Position numbers and translations under genes: made by a program. From Anaeramoeba flamelloides (taxonomy: Eukaryota; Metamonada; Anaeramoebidae), in the NCBI GenBank assembly GCA_027625915.1, contig JANTQA010000012.1, positions 7,648,501 through 7,712,500 of the forward strand: 64,000 nucleotides of DNA, given 5' to 3'. The notes below the pieces were generated by a model that was not told the DNA's origin, made no database searches, and was given only the letters and a program-made list of their open reading frames with translations. Position 1 is the first letter of the stretch. Each line of letters begins with the position of its first letter. This document shows positions 41,499 to 53,251 of this stretch, piece after piece.

Positions 41499-41943
41499 TG
41501 GAATTGAATGGTAATCAAAAGATAAAACAAAATTTCTGTGCGATACTATAATATCTTTTATAATGAAGAAATTATTTAATAAGTTTTAAGCAATGTTGGG
41601 GTGTAAAGGGGGCCAAAAATACTTTCCAGTAAACTATGATGTGTTTTATTCATTACAAGTAAATATTTTTTGATATGTAGACAAACTTTTCAAAAAAAAA
41701 AAAATTAATTTCTTGACAAATTTTTCATTAAAAAATAATAAAACCATAATAACCAAAAATTGTCAAAAGTTGAATTTTTTTTGTAACATATTCTTTTAAT
41801 GTATGTAACTATACATTTTTTAATTATAAAATTTTTCTTTCTAAGATAATTTTTTATAAATTATATATCTTAGAATCCTTTGATACAAATATAAATTTAA
41901 AATTTTGTTTCAAAGGTAATTTATATATTGGGGCTCTAAGGGA
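40417..41943 (+). mobile_element. 1.5-kb TIR element (family TIR14), complete
   Basis: It begins TCCCTTAGCACCCC and ends GGGGCTCTAAGGGA, a 14-bp inverted repeat with two mismatches, and is flanked by TA-rich microsatellites on both sides. A second copy in opposite orientation occupies the first 641 bases of the window. There is no open frame of useful length and the interior is extremely AT-rich, so it is a decayed or non-autonomous DNA transposon. A (TA)n-(TAGA)n microsatellite lies inside at about 41443-41488. Confidence 0.65.
41443..41488. repeat. Microsatellite (TA)n-(TAGA)n
   Basis: A TA block followed by TAGA units, inside the TIR14 element. Confidence 0.85.
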
Positions 41944-41998
41944 TATATATAGATATAGATATAGATATAGATATATATATATATATATATATATATAC
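41943..41998. repeat. Microsatellite (TATAGA)n-(TA)n
   Basis: Several TATAGA units and then a TA block, directly abutting the right end of the TIR14 element. It could have been the insertion target or have expanded afterwards. Confidence 0.85.
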
Positions 41999-42689
41999 TC
42001 TATTTCAAAGAAAAAGGGCACAAAAAAAAAGAATTATTCATAATTGAATCAAATTGATTGTAGTATCATTCTAAAATATAATATACACTTTAAAACATAA
42101 AAAAACACCCAAATAAATATTTAAAACCGATTAAACAAAACAAAAAATTATCTATTTTAAAAACTGATATTCCCTTTTATTTGAAATGAGAAATCTCGTT
42201 TTGTGAATTGTAAAGAAAAAAAATATAAAAACAATAAAAAGAGTTGAACATGTTGTATTGGGGAAATTTCTTGAAATTTTATTGATAACTCAATATACGT
42301 CAAACTTTTGGTATTTAAGGTCTCATTTTCTGTATAAATCCACAATTCATCTGGGTATTTTGTTGAATTGTCTTTTTTCAATATTTTCTTTATTTCATCA
42401 TTCCAGGCTTCAATTTAATAAAATTCTTTCTTAATTCTCACATCTAGTTCATCCGAAATCAAACTTAAACTGTTTCCATTATTATACTGGCAGATTATTT
42501 CCAAATTCGTTTCTTCTTATCTTGTCTTTTACTACTCATTTTCCAACTATTCAATAACCAGAAATAGAAGAACAAAAAATAGAACAATGAATAATTAAAT
42601 GAAAATCACCAATAATTAATTATCTTATTAACAATCAAATTAAATGGTATTGATGATTAGACAGGTGTCCCCTTTTTTTGAAAATGATT
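41999..42689. other. Spacer between TIR14 and repeat family 3
   Basis: Contains a 74-codon minus-strand open frame (42157-42381) with no recognisable similarity. Slightly less AT-rich than its surroundings near 42380-42560. No feature can be assigned. Confidence 0.45.
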
Positions 42690-43180
42690 TTAAATATGAC
42701 ACCCTATCAAAAAATATGACTCATCTGAAATAATAAATTGAATATATATATATATATATATATCCTTGAGTATTTAAGAATAACTAATAATTAAATATGA
42801 TGAATAATGCACTTTTAAATCATTCCAAACAGATAAAAACTCGATATTCTAAAATTAAATAAAAATAAAAACAAAAAATAGAACAAAGTTAATCACAATT
42901 TTTAAAATGTGTATTAGAGAATGTTTTATGACTGAACTTTGACTGAAAAAAAGGTAAACAACCAGTTTTTTTGATAATAATTGAATTTATTTCAAAAGTC
43001 ACTAACATAATGAAAATTTTTTTATGATTATTTGTATTTTTGTAATCTATTTTTTTCTTCCAATTTGTCTTTTGTAACAAAAAAAGGATCAAGAAAAAGA
43101 TAAACAAAAAGAAAATAGAAAAACAAAAATTTTAAAAAGTTAAAATTTTACGAAATTAGAAAAAATGATTTTTGTTAAAA
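42690..43180 (+). repeat. Repeat family 3, copy beside the inverted-repeat arm
   Basis: Aligns with about 51985-52330. Shared landmarks are CTGAAATAATAAATT, a TA tract followed by TATCCTT, an AATAATTAAAT block, a pentad around ACTGAA(C/T)TTT(G/C)ACTGAAAAA, and TTAGTGATTATTTG-like sequence. It stops close to the inner end of the right arm of the IleRS inverted repeat at 43241. Confidence 0.5.
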
Positions 43181-43558
43181 ATGAAAATTTATTTTTCTTA
43201 GAATTAGAATAAAACCCAACTTAAACTCCTCGAATAATAACTCAATCAGTGCATACCCAATAAAAATTTTACAATAGATTGGGAGATAAAAAGAAAGAAA
43301 TATAAAAGAAACAAAAATAAATTTTTTTTTAAAAGATTAAATGAATATATTTATTGATGAGTTTCTAAATAGAAAAAATATAAAATATGAAATAAAAAGT
43401 TGTAAAATAAATAAAAAGTTCATTTTTGAAAAGATATCAAAATAAGATAAATAATTTAAAAATTTTCAAATATTGAAATATAAAAAAAGGAAAAGAGAAT
43501 AAGATTAAGAAAAAGGAAAAGGTAAAGAATTAGGAAAAGTTAAAGAAGTAAAATTAAT

Positions 43559-46500
43559 TTAATTGAAGACCATATCAGAAACATTTTCAAAAACATTCAA
43601 TCCAAGAACTAGATTGACTGTTGTTTCATCGATTGTGACTGTAATTTTGTCGTTGGTTGGTTTCATTCCTCTGACTTTGTGTGCAACTTTGAGGTTAAGT
43701 TCTTCATTTTCTCCAACTTTTTTGAAATCGACAACTAGATCTTTTTTGACAAACAATAATTTCAATTTGGCTGAGCCAATTGAATGAAGTTTTTTATCGT
43801 CATAATTATCTTTGATTTTGTATTCTAACAAATATTCAGGCAAAAGGTTTAATGGAATAAGTTTGGTTTTAAGATTTTTATCAAAATATGATGTGAATTT
43901 TTTTGTTGTTGATAGTTTTTTCTAAGCAAGGCTTTTTCAATGAAGTTCCATCTGAATCATTGGTGATTTCATAAAAAGATTTCGATTTGGTCTGAAGGGA
44001 TCAGGCCTGCTTCTTTTCTCAATCTCATCACTCTGTTTGTAATTTCACGGGTGTAGTATTCTTCTAATAATTCTGGTGTTAATTCGATGTTGATAACTAC
44101 GGTGACAGGTCCTTCTTCCATTCCTGCATATTTTGTTTTGTTTGCGACAAAGCCTCGGTTGATGATGACTTCATCAAGTGTGATTTTTTCATCGTTGATA
44201 ACAATTGACCCATTTGTTTTGAATTCAGAGATTGAGTTGTGGTCTAATTCTCGGATCAATTTGTTGAATTCTCGGAATCGTTTTCCAAATCTTCTTCCTA
44301 ATTTTCTTCCATTAGGTTCTGCGGTGAATTTAACCCAATTTTTCTTCAACATTGTCAAAGACGATTTTTTTTGACATTTAATTCCTTTTTTCAGGTAATT
44401 TTCCATCAATTGTAATTCCTTTAGGTATGTTTCATTTTTTGTGAACAATTGTTATTTCACTTAATGGTACCTTTAATGAAAGATTGTTTTTTTCTCTGAC
44501 TTTTCTTCCAGTGTTAATAACTGATTTGAATGAATTAACAGAATTTTCGATTGTTTCATTGATGATTGATTCGTTTGATTTTGGGATCATCATGAAATGG
44601 ATTGATTTTTCATTAATTTCTCCATTTTCGTATTCAAAGCTTTCTGGGATGCATTTTCTTAAGTTTTGATACATCATTTCAGTGATGAATGGTGCAAATG
44701 GTGCCATGATTTTCGTCATTATTATCAACACTTCATACATTGTGTGTAAGGCATCCAAGCAATCCTCAACACCTTTGCTCACCTTTAATCTGTCTCTGTT
44801 GCATCTTAAATACCAGTTTGTAAGTTCATCAATGAAATTGATTAATTCTGGGATAACTGTGTAGAGTCTATATTCAGACATTTCAACTTTGACGAATTTT
44901 AATAAATTGTTTGCAAGAGATAGGATCCATTTGTCCATTTCATTTTTTGAGTTGTTGTTAAGCTTTGGATCAAATACGAATTTAACATTGTAATCAAGGA
45001 ACAACATATTTGATGATTGTACAAAGAATCTATAAGCGTTATACCATGGTAAAAAGACTGCTCTGTTGACATTATGAACACCTTTTTCGGTGAATTGTAA
45101 TGGTCCGGCATGCACAACGGGTGAATTGATCAAATACATTCTTAAGGCATCAGCTCCATATTTGTTTACAACAAGCATTGGATCTGGATAATTTTTTTTT
45201 CTTTTCGACATTTTGGAACCATCTTCGGCAAGAACTAACCCATTGACAATCAAATTTTTATATGGTGGCTTGTTAAAGAGTGCTGTTGATAGCACTAACA
45301 TTGTATAAAACCATCCTCTTGTTTGGTCAAGTCCTTCGGCAACAAAGTCTCCTGGAAACGTCTTTTCAAATAATTCTTTGTTTTCAAATGGATAATGGAT
45401 TTGTGCATATGGCATTGAGCCAGATTCAAACCAACAGTCAAAAACTTCTTCAACTCGTCTTAAAACACCATTTCCTTTTTTAGATTGGATCGTGATGTGA
45501 TCGATGTTGTGTCGATGAAGATCTGTGATTTCTTCTTTGGTTCCACTTAATTCTTTTAATTGTTCAATCGAGCCAATCACAATATATTCTGAAAAGTCTT
45601 CACTTGCCCAAATTGGCAATGGCGTTCCCCAGAATCGGGACCTTGAAACAGCCCAGTCTCTGGCGTCTTGTAGCCAATTGTGGAATCTTTTTTCTTGGAT
45701 GTTTTTTGGTACCCATTTGGATTTTAAATTGTTGACCAAAAGTTGTTTTTTGATTGGTCCAATTTGAATAAACCATGATGGAATGGCTCGGTAGATCAAG
45801 GGTGTATCTGACCTCCAACAAAATGGATAACTATGTGAAATTTTGCTTCTGGATAATAGTCTTTTTTTACCTTTTAACATTTCAATAATTTCTTCATCAC
45901 ATTCTTTGACATATCTATTGGCAAAATCAGTAACTTTTTCATTAAACTTGCCACTTTCATCAACTGGACACAAGATCTTTCCATTTCTTTTGATGATATC
46001 GTTGTCAAGACAGATTTGGTAATCGTCTTCTCCAAATCCTGGTGCACAATGAACAATACCTGTACCTGCATCCTTTGTAACAAAGTCTCCACAGATTACA
46101 CGAAAGGCTCCTTCAGGTTTATATTCTTCATAAAAGTAATCAAATAATGGGACATATTCTTTGCCTTCCAATTCTTTTCCTTTGAATCTTTTCAAGATTT
46201 TGAATTTTGGCTTTTTTTCTTCTTCTTCTTTTTCTTTTTCTTTTTTTTGTTCTTGTTTTTTCTTTGGCTGTTGTTGTTGTTGTTTCTTTGGTTGTTGTTG
46301 CTGTTGTTGTTGTTTTTGTTGTTGTTGTTTGTTTTGTTGTTGTTGTTGTTTCTTTGGCTGTTGTTGTTGTTTCTTTGGTTGTTGTTTTTTTTTTTGTTGT
46401 TGTTGGCGTTTTTTTCTTCGGTTGTTGTTTTTTTTTTTGTTTGTTGTTTGTTTTTTTTCACCTTCTTCAGGTTTTTTTTCAGATGGGTATAATTCTTCTA

Positions 46501-47913
46501 ATCTGCATTCTGCAAGAATTAATTTTTGGTTTAATTCTAAATCTTCAATTAAAATATAATCAAATTCTGGGTTGACACATAAGGCAAGATTTGAGGGTAA
46601 AGTCCATGGAGTTGTTGTCCAGGCTACAAATTTGGTTTCTGGATCTTCAACCAGTGGGAAACTAATTATGACTTTGTTGTTCATTGATTTTATTTTTTTT
46701 TTTTATTTTATTGATTTAATATTTATTGGTGAGCTGGTTTGATTGTTTGAGGTAAAAAAGAAAGATAGGGAAAAAAAAACGGAAAAAAAGTAAAAAAAGT
46801 AAAAAAAGTAAAAAAAAAAAAAGAAGGAGTGTTTTACTTGCTGGATCTTCAACATCTAAATAATTTTGATTGGCTTCAAAATTTGAAAGTGCTGTTCTAC
46901 AGGCAGTTGAATAAGGCATGACTTTGTATCCTCTGTAAACAAGTCCTTTGTCATTTAAAGTTTTAAATGCCCACCATACAGACTCCATATAAGTAATGTC
47001 CAAGGTTTTGTAATCATTTTTAAAATCAATCCATCTTCCCATTCTTCCAATGATGTTCTCCCAATCTTTCGAATATCTCATAACAATAGAGCGACATTTT
47101 TCATTATATTCCCCAATACCTCCTTTCAATTTATAAACATCTTCACTGCTTTTGATATTCAATTGTTTGTCAAGTTCATATTCAACAGGAAGTCCTTTGG
47201 TTTATTGTGAGTTTTTTTTTAGTTTGAGTTTGTTCATTTTAAAATTAATTCAATATTTTTTGAAAATTTCGGTTTAAAGATTGAAATCGGTTTATTATTG
47301 ATAATTTGATTTCATTTTGTTTTTTGTTAAAAAAAAAAAAAGGAAATTCAAAATTGGTTGGTTTTTTTTTGTTTGATTTTTTTTTGATGGTTTCTTTTTC
47401 TTCATTGGAAATTTTCTTTTTTTAGTTTTTTTTTTTCACAAAAAGATGAAAGAAGATGCTTACCATGTGTGTCCCATCCAAATCTTCTTGAAACATAATG
47501 TCCTGTTTGATGTGCATATCTTGTTACGATATCTTTGATTGTACCAGCTAAAATGTGTCCATAATGTGGAAGACCACTGTTGAAAAAGTAAAATGAAAAA
47601 AAAAAGCAAGGAAAAAAGTATTTATTTTTTTGATTAGTTGGCTTGAGATCAAAATTTTTATTTGAAAAAGAAAAAATCAGAAAAAAATAGAGAAAGAGAA
47701 AAAAAAGAATGGAAAAGAATCAGAGAGAAGAAGAGAAAGAAAAAAAGAAGTTGGTTACGTTGCAAATGGTGGCCCATCGTAAAATGTGTAAGGTTTTCTT
47801 CCTTTGGATTTCTTTAGTGATGTTTGAAAAGCATCAATTTCTTTCCAAAACTTGAGTACTTTTTCTTCTTCTTCAGGAAAATTTATCTTTTCAGGAACAA
47901 TATTAAATGACAT
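43559..47913 (-). CDS. IARS1: Cytosolic-type isoleucyl-tRNA synthetase, copy 2 (3' part frame-broken as assembled)
   Basis: Same gene as copy 1, on the opposite strand. Exons are 47759-47913, 47464-47576, 46838-47194 and 43559-46671, with all splice sites preserved. The frame is open through the catalytic core, editing domain and KMSKR motif, down to about 44440. It includes [17 protein letters not shown] and [19 protein letters not shown], which are broken in copy 1. Relative to copy 1, one extra base lies in each of six A/T runs, near 44434-44439, 44394-44399, 44364-44372, 44339-44343, 43973-43977 and 43897-43903. Six insertions together return the last part to the original frame, so the terminal segment ending DMVFN is readable. 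If those bases are sequencing artefacts, the gene is intact. Confidence 0.93.
46205..46475 (-). repeat. TTG/TTT-rich tract (Gln/Lys codons) in IleRS copy 2
   Basis: Equivalent of 30482-30740. It encodes Gln runs separated by PKK, with an extra KE pair before the EEEE segment compared with copy 1 and fewer CAA units in places. Confidence 0.85.
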
Positions 47914-48714
47914 TCCAATTTAAGTTTTTGATTTGGTTAAGATTAAAAAAAAAAATATATAGAAATTAAAAATAGAAAAAATGAATCACAATAAAAATTT
48001 CTTTTGTGTTAAAAAAAAATGAGGGTGTGTAAATAGTCTTTAAATTCTTTGACTCAAAAGATCTCAAAAAAGTTTGGAAATCTTATGAAAAAATAAAGCA
48101 AATAAATATTCAAAAAACAAATGATTGCATTTTATTTGTTTTTTCTTTAGAAACCAAAAATAAATTACTCTTTTTTCTTTTATTAAAAGACATTTAATTA
48201 AAAAATAACTCGTTCTTGATTATTTGTCATTATTTTATGGTTTTCATAGGCTTTTGGAGGTATTTTGAGATTTATTTTTTTTATAGAATTTTGAAAGAAA
48301 AGGAACTTGACGAATTTATTACTTAAATTACTTGAGGTTTGTCAAAACTGAAACAAAAAGGGATTTAAGAATAATACAAAAAGTGTTTGGGGTTTAATTT
48401 GATTTTGGCTAATTTCTTTTAAAAATTTTTTTGAAAGATTAAATTTTGAAAAATTTTAATTTACGTCATTTTTGATCTTTGATATTTTTTTGAATTTTAA
48501 TTAATTGTGGTTTGATCAATTACTTTTTGAAAAAAACCCTGAAACGCCCTCTAAAAACATTTTATTTTTTGTTCAATTTTTTTTCAAATTTCTTATTTGG
48601 TTGTTGGGTATAAATTGAAAATAATGTTGATTTTTGAATTTCAAATGAATCCTAAATTTTTTTAAAAGTCTGATTTTTACTGAGGTTTATAGGAAAACCA
48701 TTTGAATAACTTTA

Positions 48715-49416
48715 AGATATTATAATAACAAAAAATTTTTTTTAATCGGAATATTGACTTTTACTAAATCAGCCTAAGGTCTAAGTAAATCTAAATAATT
48801 TAAATATAATTTGAATAAAATCATTTTTAAATATTCAGAAACCCTTAGTTTGAAAAAGATCAAAAAGGTTGGAGTATACCAGTAACAAACCATTTTGAGG
48901 AAATTTTTAAAAATTTTCATAATTTATAAGTGATGAATATTCCTATTGGAAACTCAAAAAGAGAGATCTTGATCAATGGCCAAAATCTCTTTTTACCACC
49001 AACCATCCAGATTATTAAGTTTTGTTATATATAAAATATTAAAATTAAATGAGTTTGATAAAAATATTAATCCGTTATCGTTAATAAATTATTATTTTAA
49101 CATTTCGTGGAAATTTTGATTTTTTTTTGGTTTTATTTCAAAACATTTAATTATATTTTTTCTTTTATTTAAAAAATCAGATTTCTCAATCATTTATTGT
49201 TAATTACATACATTTTCAAAACTATAACTTTATGAAAGTTAAAATTAATATTCATTGCTTTTCGCTTGCTTTATCATAAATTTACCAAATATACAACCAA
49301 CTAAGAAAACTTTATTTTCATCACAATCTATAAAATGAATGAAGATTCAAGTGAGCAATTAGCCTTATTCATACACCCCTTTCGGACATCCCACTTTTAA
49401 AATTTATATTTTTATA
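48715..49416. other. AT-rich spacer right of the inverted repeat
   Basis: No gene or shared repeat recognised. Confidence 0.45.
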
Positions 49417-49610
49417 CCCTCGGTTCCACTTTTAATGCACAGACTTTCAACATAACTAAAGTCACAATAAAAAAATAAAATTAAGGTCCAAAATTCAAAT
49501 TCTAGAAAATAATTTGTGAAAATTAAATTCGAATTTTGTGCCTTAATTTGAAATTTTTTTATAAGTTTAAATTTTGTTGGAATTTTATTCCTAAAAAGTG
49601 AAACTAGCTG
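49417..49610. mobile_element. Palindromic MITE, family 1 (copy c), decayed
   Basis: About 194 bp with many substitutions. The left end reads CCCTCGGTTCCACTTTTAAT and the right end AAAAAGTGAAACTAGCTG. The GTGCCTTAATTTG core block is retained. Clearly the oldest of the four copies. Confidence 0.7.
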
Positions 49611-50288
49611 TCTTTATTTATACTTATATTTCAATTAAGTAGATAGGTCAAATTATATCTGGTTAATTTTGGGATAAACATTTATAACAAAAAAAAAAAA
49701 GTTAAAAAAAATTGTAAATTACATCTTTATATCTTTTTTTACCAAAATTTTAAAAGTCTAATTGAAATTATTTTCTTGATTTTTTACATTTAATGTTCTA
49801 AAATATTTGACATAATAGTCTAAAATGATTTTTTTATTATTTAATGTGGAATATATTAGTTTTTTTATGTTTCATATGCGTCTAAAAGCCGAGTGGCAAA
49901 CTAGTAGTAAAAAAAGTTGGAATTTTCAATTACAAATAATTCTAATATTAGAAAAAAAAAACTTAATTTCGAGAATTAAATATTGATTTCCAGATAAATT
50001 TAAAAGTCTGAATACCAATTAAAAATACTTGAAAATTGTTTAAGATCTTTATTAAATTTGTCTTCAAATTAGATTAATCACAAAAAAACTCAATTTTTCT
50101 AAAAAAATAAAAAAAAATAATGAATAATAGGGATTATTTGAACAATTATTTCGAAATATTGGAAATATATTGATGAATCAATTGTTTTTTAAAAAAGGAA
50201 ACAAAACTAATTAGTTTAGGGTTTTTATTTTTAATATTAATTTTAAAGTTAATATATCAACAGCCACCTTTTTTGAACATTTTAATTT
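49611..50288. other. AT-rich spacer
   Basis: No gene or repeat recognised. Confidence 0.45.
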
Positions 50289-50847
50289 ATAAGCTAAAAT
50301 CCAAAATTTTAAATATATTAAATCTGTTAAAAGAACCAAAATAATAAAATTTCATTCAAATTGGAAGCAATTAAATTTTTGTTAGAATTTAAAATTATTT
50401 TTTCATTTTTTGTCTTTTTAATTTTTTGTATTTATTTTTTATTTTTGAATTACATAACTAATTTTGTTCTATCAAATAATTGTTTTTTGAATCCTTGATA
50501 TATGTTTAAATTTTAGTTTTTCAAAATACAAGAACTCAAATAAAATTAACCACTGATATCTAAATCATAGATCGATCAATAATTCATAAAAGAATTTAAA
50601 AAAAAATTACCAATCCTTTTTTTTTTTTTTTGATATCCTGTTTTTCACAATTTTCAACACATTCTTGATTGATTAAAATTGATAATTATTATTTTATTTT
50701 TTTTTTTGTTAGTACGGTAATTTATAAACAATTATTAACATTTCAAATAATAAATGAATAAAAGTTGATATTTCCGAAAGAATTGATTAAATAAGATTTT
50801 TGTTTAAATAATTGAATTTTGGTCTGTTAAAAAGTCTAAATTGAAAT
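50289..50847 (-). mobile_element. MITE family 2 (copy f), reverse orientation
   Basis: The left end, TATAAGCTAAAATCCAAAAT, is the 3' terminus of the family. The right part, GATTAAATAAG ... TTGAATTTTGGTCTGTTAAAA, is the reverse complement of the left end of the copy at 17959. It contains ATAGATCGATCAATAAT in place of the usual core. Diverged. Confidence 0.6.
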
Positions 50848-51289
50848 TTACTTTACCTCCAATTCAAAAAATATGCCAATTTCCGAAAAAAAAAAATAAA
50901 TAAACCAAAATATATTTCGGGGGATTTTTTTTCTTTATTTAATTAAATTGGATTAATGTAAAAAAATAATTACGTTTAATTTCTTACCCAAGACGATTAT
51001 GATAGTATAATTTCAGAAAAAAAAATTGTTTGTAACATTTTTTCAAAGTTTTTTTTTTCAAAAATTTTATCAAACTAAACAAAAATTTATAATATTGTTA
51101 TAGAATTAAATTAAAAGTGACGGAATTCTCAAAATCTAAACACAAAAAAGATTTGAAAAAAAAAGAAAAGGAAAGTGAAAAAACAACGTCAAAACTTGAA
51201 TAATTTTTATTTTTCAATCTAATAAATAAATAAATATCAAGTAAACAGATACATTGAAATAGTAAGTATTTCTGAAGAAGAATTTAAAA
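50848..51289. other. AT-rich spacer
   Basis: No gene recognised. It may hold the decayed left part of the TTAA element seen from 51290. Confidence 0.4.
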
Positions 51290-51650
51290 TTTTTCACATT
51301 TTCAGAATTAAAACTAAAATTGGAAGAATTAAATTAAAATAGGATTTATAAAATTAATTATGTGAATTTATAAGAAATAAAAAATAATTTGTTAATCAAA
51401 AATTTTTAAAAACAAAAGTTTTTCCATTTGGATTAAAAATAAGACCAATTCTGAAGAGTTTATTATGTCACATAATCAAGATAATGTCAATTGATTAATG
51501 ACTTTTATCTATTGTTTCTTGATCAATTTTTTCAATTTTTTGATTAACTTTATATAAATGTTGTGTAAATAATTTATGATAGTATATTTTCCACTATTAT
51601 ATTTATGAAAATATTAATATATTTAATTCAAGAAATGATTTGAGTAATTC
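51290..51650 (+). mobile_element. Internal fragment of the TTAA element
   Basis: Aligns with about 58830-59175. Shared blocks are AAAATAGGATTT, TTTTTGATTAACTTT-like sequence, GATCAATTTTTTCA, TATATT(T/C)CAC and AGAAATGATTTGA. Terminal parts are not recognisable. Confidence 0.5.
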
Positions 51651-51984
51651 AACTTCGGATTTAATTGTTCTTCTAAGAAATTGTTTTAATGTATTTTTTT
51701 TTTTTGGTATCAATAGTATTTTTAATTGTAATTTTGCACAATGAACACACAAAAAATGATTTTCCCAGCTTTGATTAAACAGTGTATAAATCAATTCATA
51801 GTTAATTTCCAAATTAGAAATGAAAAAAAGCTCATTTAGATTCCAAAATGGATTAAGAAGAATTAAAGAAAAAGGTATGAAAAATCGTTTTTTTTTTTCA
51901 AAGTGAGTCCAATATATTTTTCAAATATCAATTATTCTTTATAATAAACCTATGAAGATTAAATAAGAAATAAGTAAACACCAT

Positions 51985-52560
51985 TTCAAAATTTGCATCT
52001 CATCCTGAAATAATAAATTTAATAATATGTATATATCCTTTAGTGTCCAAGAAGAATAAATAATTAAATCTAATTTGCAATTCGTATTTAAATCGTTCTA
52101 AATATATAAAAATCTAATATTTTAAAAATTAAAAAAAAAAGTAAAAAATAAAAAAAAAGAGAGACGTACAATTTTTGAATGAGGATTACCAATTTTTTAG
52201 AACTGAATTTTCACTGAAAAAAATTTAACAAGAAGATTTTTGGCTAATCATTAAATTCATTTTAAAAGGAATTACATTTTCTCAATTTTCTTAGTGATTA
52301 TTTGACTTTTCAAAGATCTTTTTTGTTTTTTTGAATGATATTTTGGAAAAAAAGTCTCAAAATAAAAAAAAAAAGAAAAACAAAGAATTCGAAAAAAAAA
52401 AGAAAAAGAAAATAATATAATTTTTATGAAATTCAAAAAAATGATTCTGATCCAAAATTATGAAAATTTTTTTGATAAGAATATGGGGCAAACACAAAAA
52501 AACAACTTCCATTAACTTTATAAAGTGGGTAAATTTTTTTGAAAGGTGGTTCAATAGAAT
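51985..52560 (+). repeat. Repeat family 3, longest copy
   Basis: About 575 bp. It aligns with 42690-43180 over its left two thirds and with 35350-35450 over its right part, so the two other copies together cover it. A 72-codon minus-strand frame at 52357-52575 is low-complexity. No terminal repeats were recognised. Confidence 0.5.
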
Positions 52561-53055
52561 AATAATAAAAGACAATTTGGTATCTTCCCTGAAATAAAGC
52601 TAATAAATTAATATATTTTCTAAAAAATTTAAAAATTCAAAGCGTCATGGGACTATTGAGTAAAAACAACAACCTCCATTTTGATCCATGATTGAAGATC
52701 AAAATAAAAATCCAATAGAAATCAATATGATTTCCCAACTATCATTTTTATTGTATCAATAGCCTTAGAATAGCATATTTTTGCCTAGTTATTATCCATA
52801 TTTAAATAAAAAAAAAATTACAAATGAATTAAGTTATTAAAAATAATTCCAAAAAAAAAAAAAAAAAAAAAGGCAAAAATATGAATTAATGGTTTCGATT
52901 TTGGAATTTCCGAAATAACTTTTTTTAATTTAATATCCATTCAAACCCTTTAAATATATGCAACAGGTCTATTATAACTAATCTTCTTTGACTGAAAAAT
53001 GGTTTATATAAAAGAAAGTTTTATTTACTATTTGAAATTATTTTTTTTTACAATA
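52561..53055. other. AT-rich spacer
   Basis: Contains an A-run near 52850-52870. Nothing recognised. Confidence 0.45.
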
Positions 53056-53251
53056 CAGTAAGTTTCACTTTTAAGGCACAAACTTTCAAGGAAATTTAAG
53101 GCACAAAAAAATCTCTAATTAAGGCACAAAATTTTTAATTTTTTTTTCCACAATTTATTTTACTAGAATCAGAATTTTGTGCCTTAATTTGAGATTTTTT
53201 TTGTACCTTAAATTCTGTTGAAAGTTTGTGCCTTAAAAGTGGAACTGACTG
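53056..53251. mobile_element. Palindromic MITE, family 1 (copy d)
   Basis: 196 bp, from CAGTAAGTTTCACTTTTAAG to AAAAGTGGAACTGACTG, flanked by TA at 53054-53055 and 53252-53253. Arms of about 90 bp pair almost completely. Confidence 0.87.

Larger units (their letters stand above)
43241..48714 (-). repeat. Right arm of the 5.5-kb inverted duplication
   Basis: Reverse complement of 28214-33702. The outer edge is near 48714, where similarity ends at the complement of AAGTTATTCAAATGG. The inner edge is near 43241. Divergence is mostly single substitutions and repeat-length changes in introns, flanks and the CAA tract. The 9.5-kb region between the arms is not duplicated. Confidence 0.93.
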
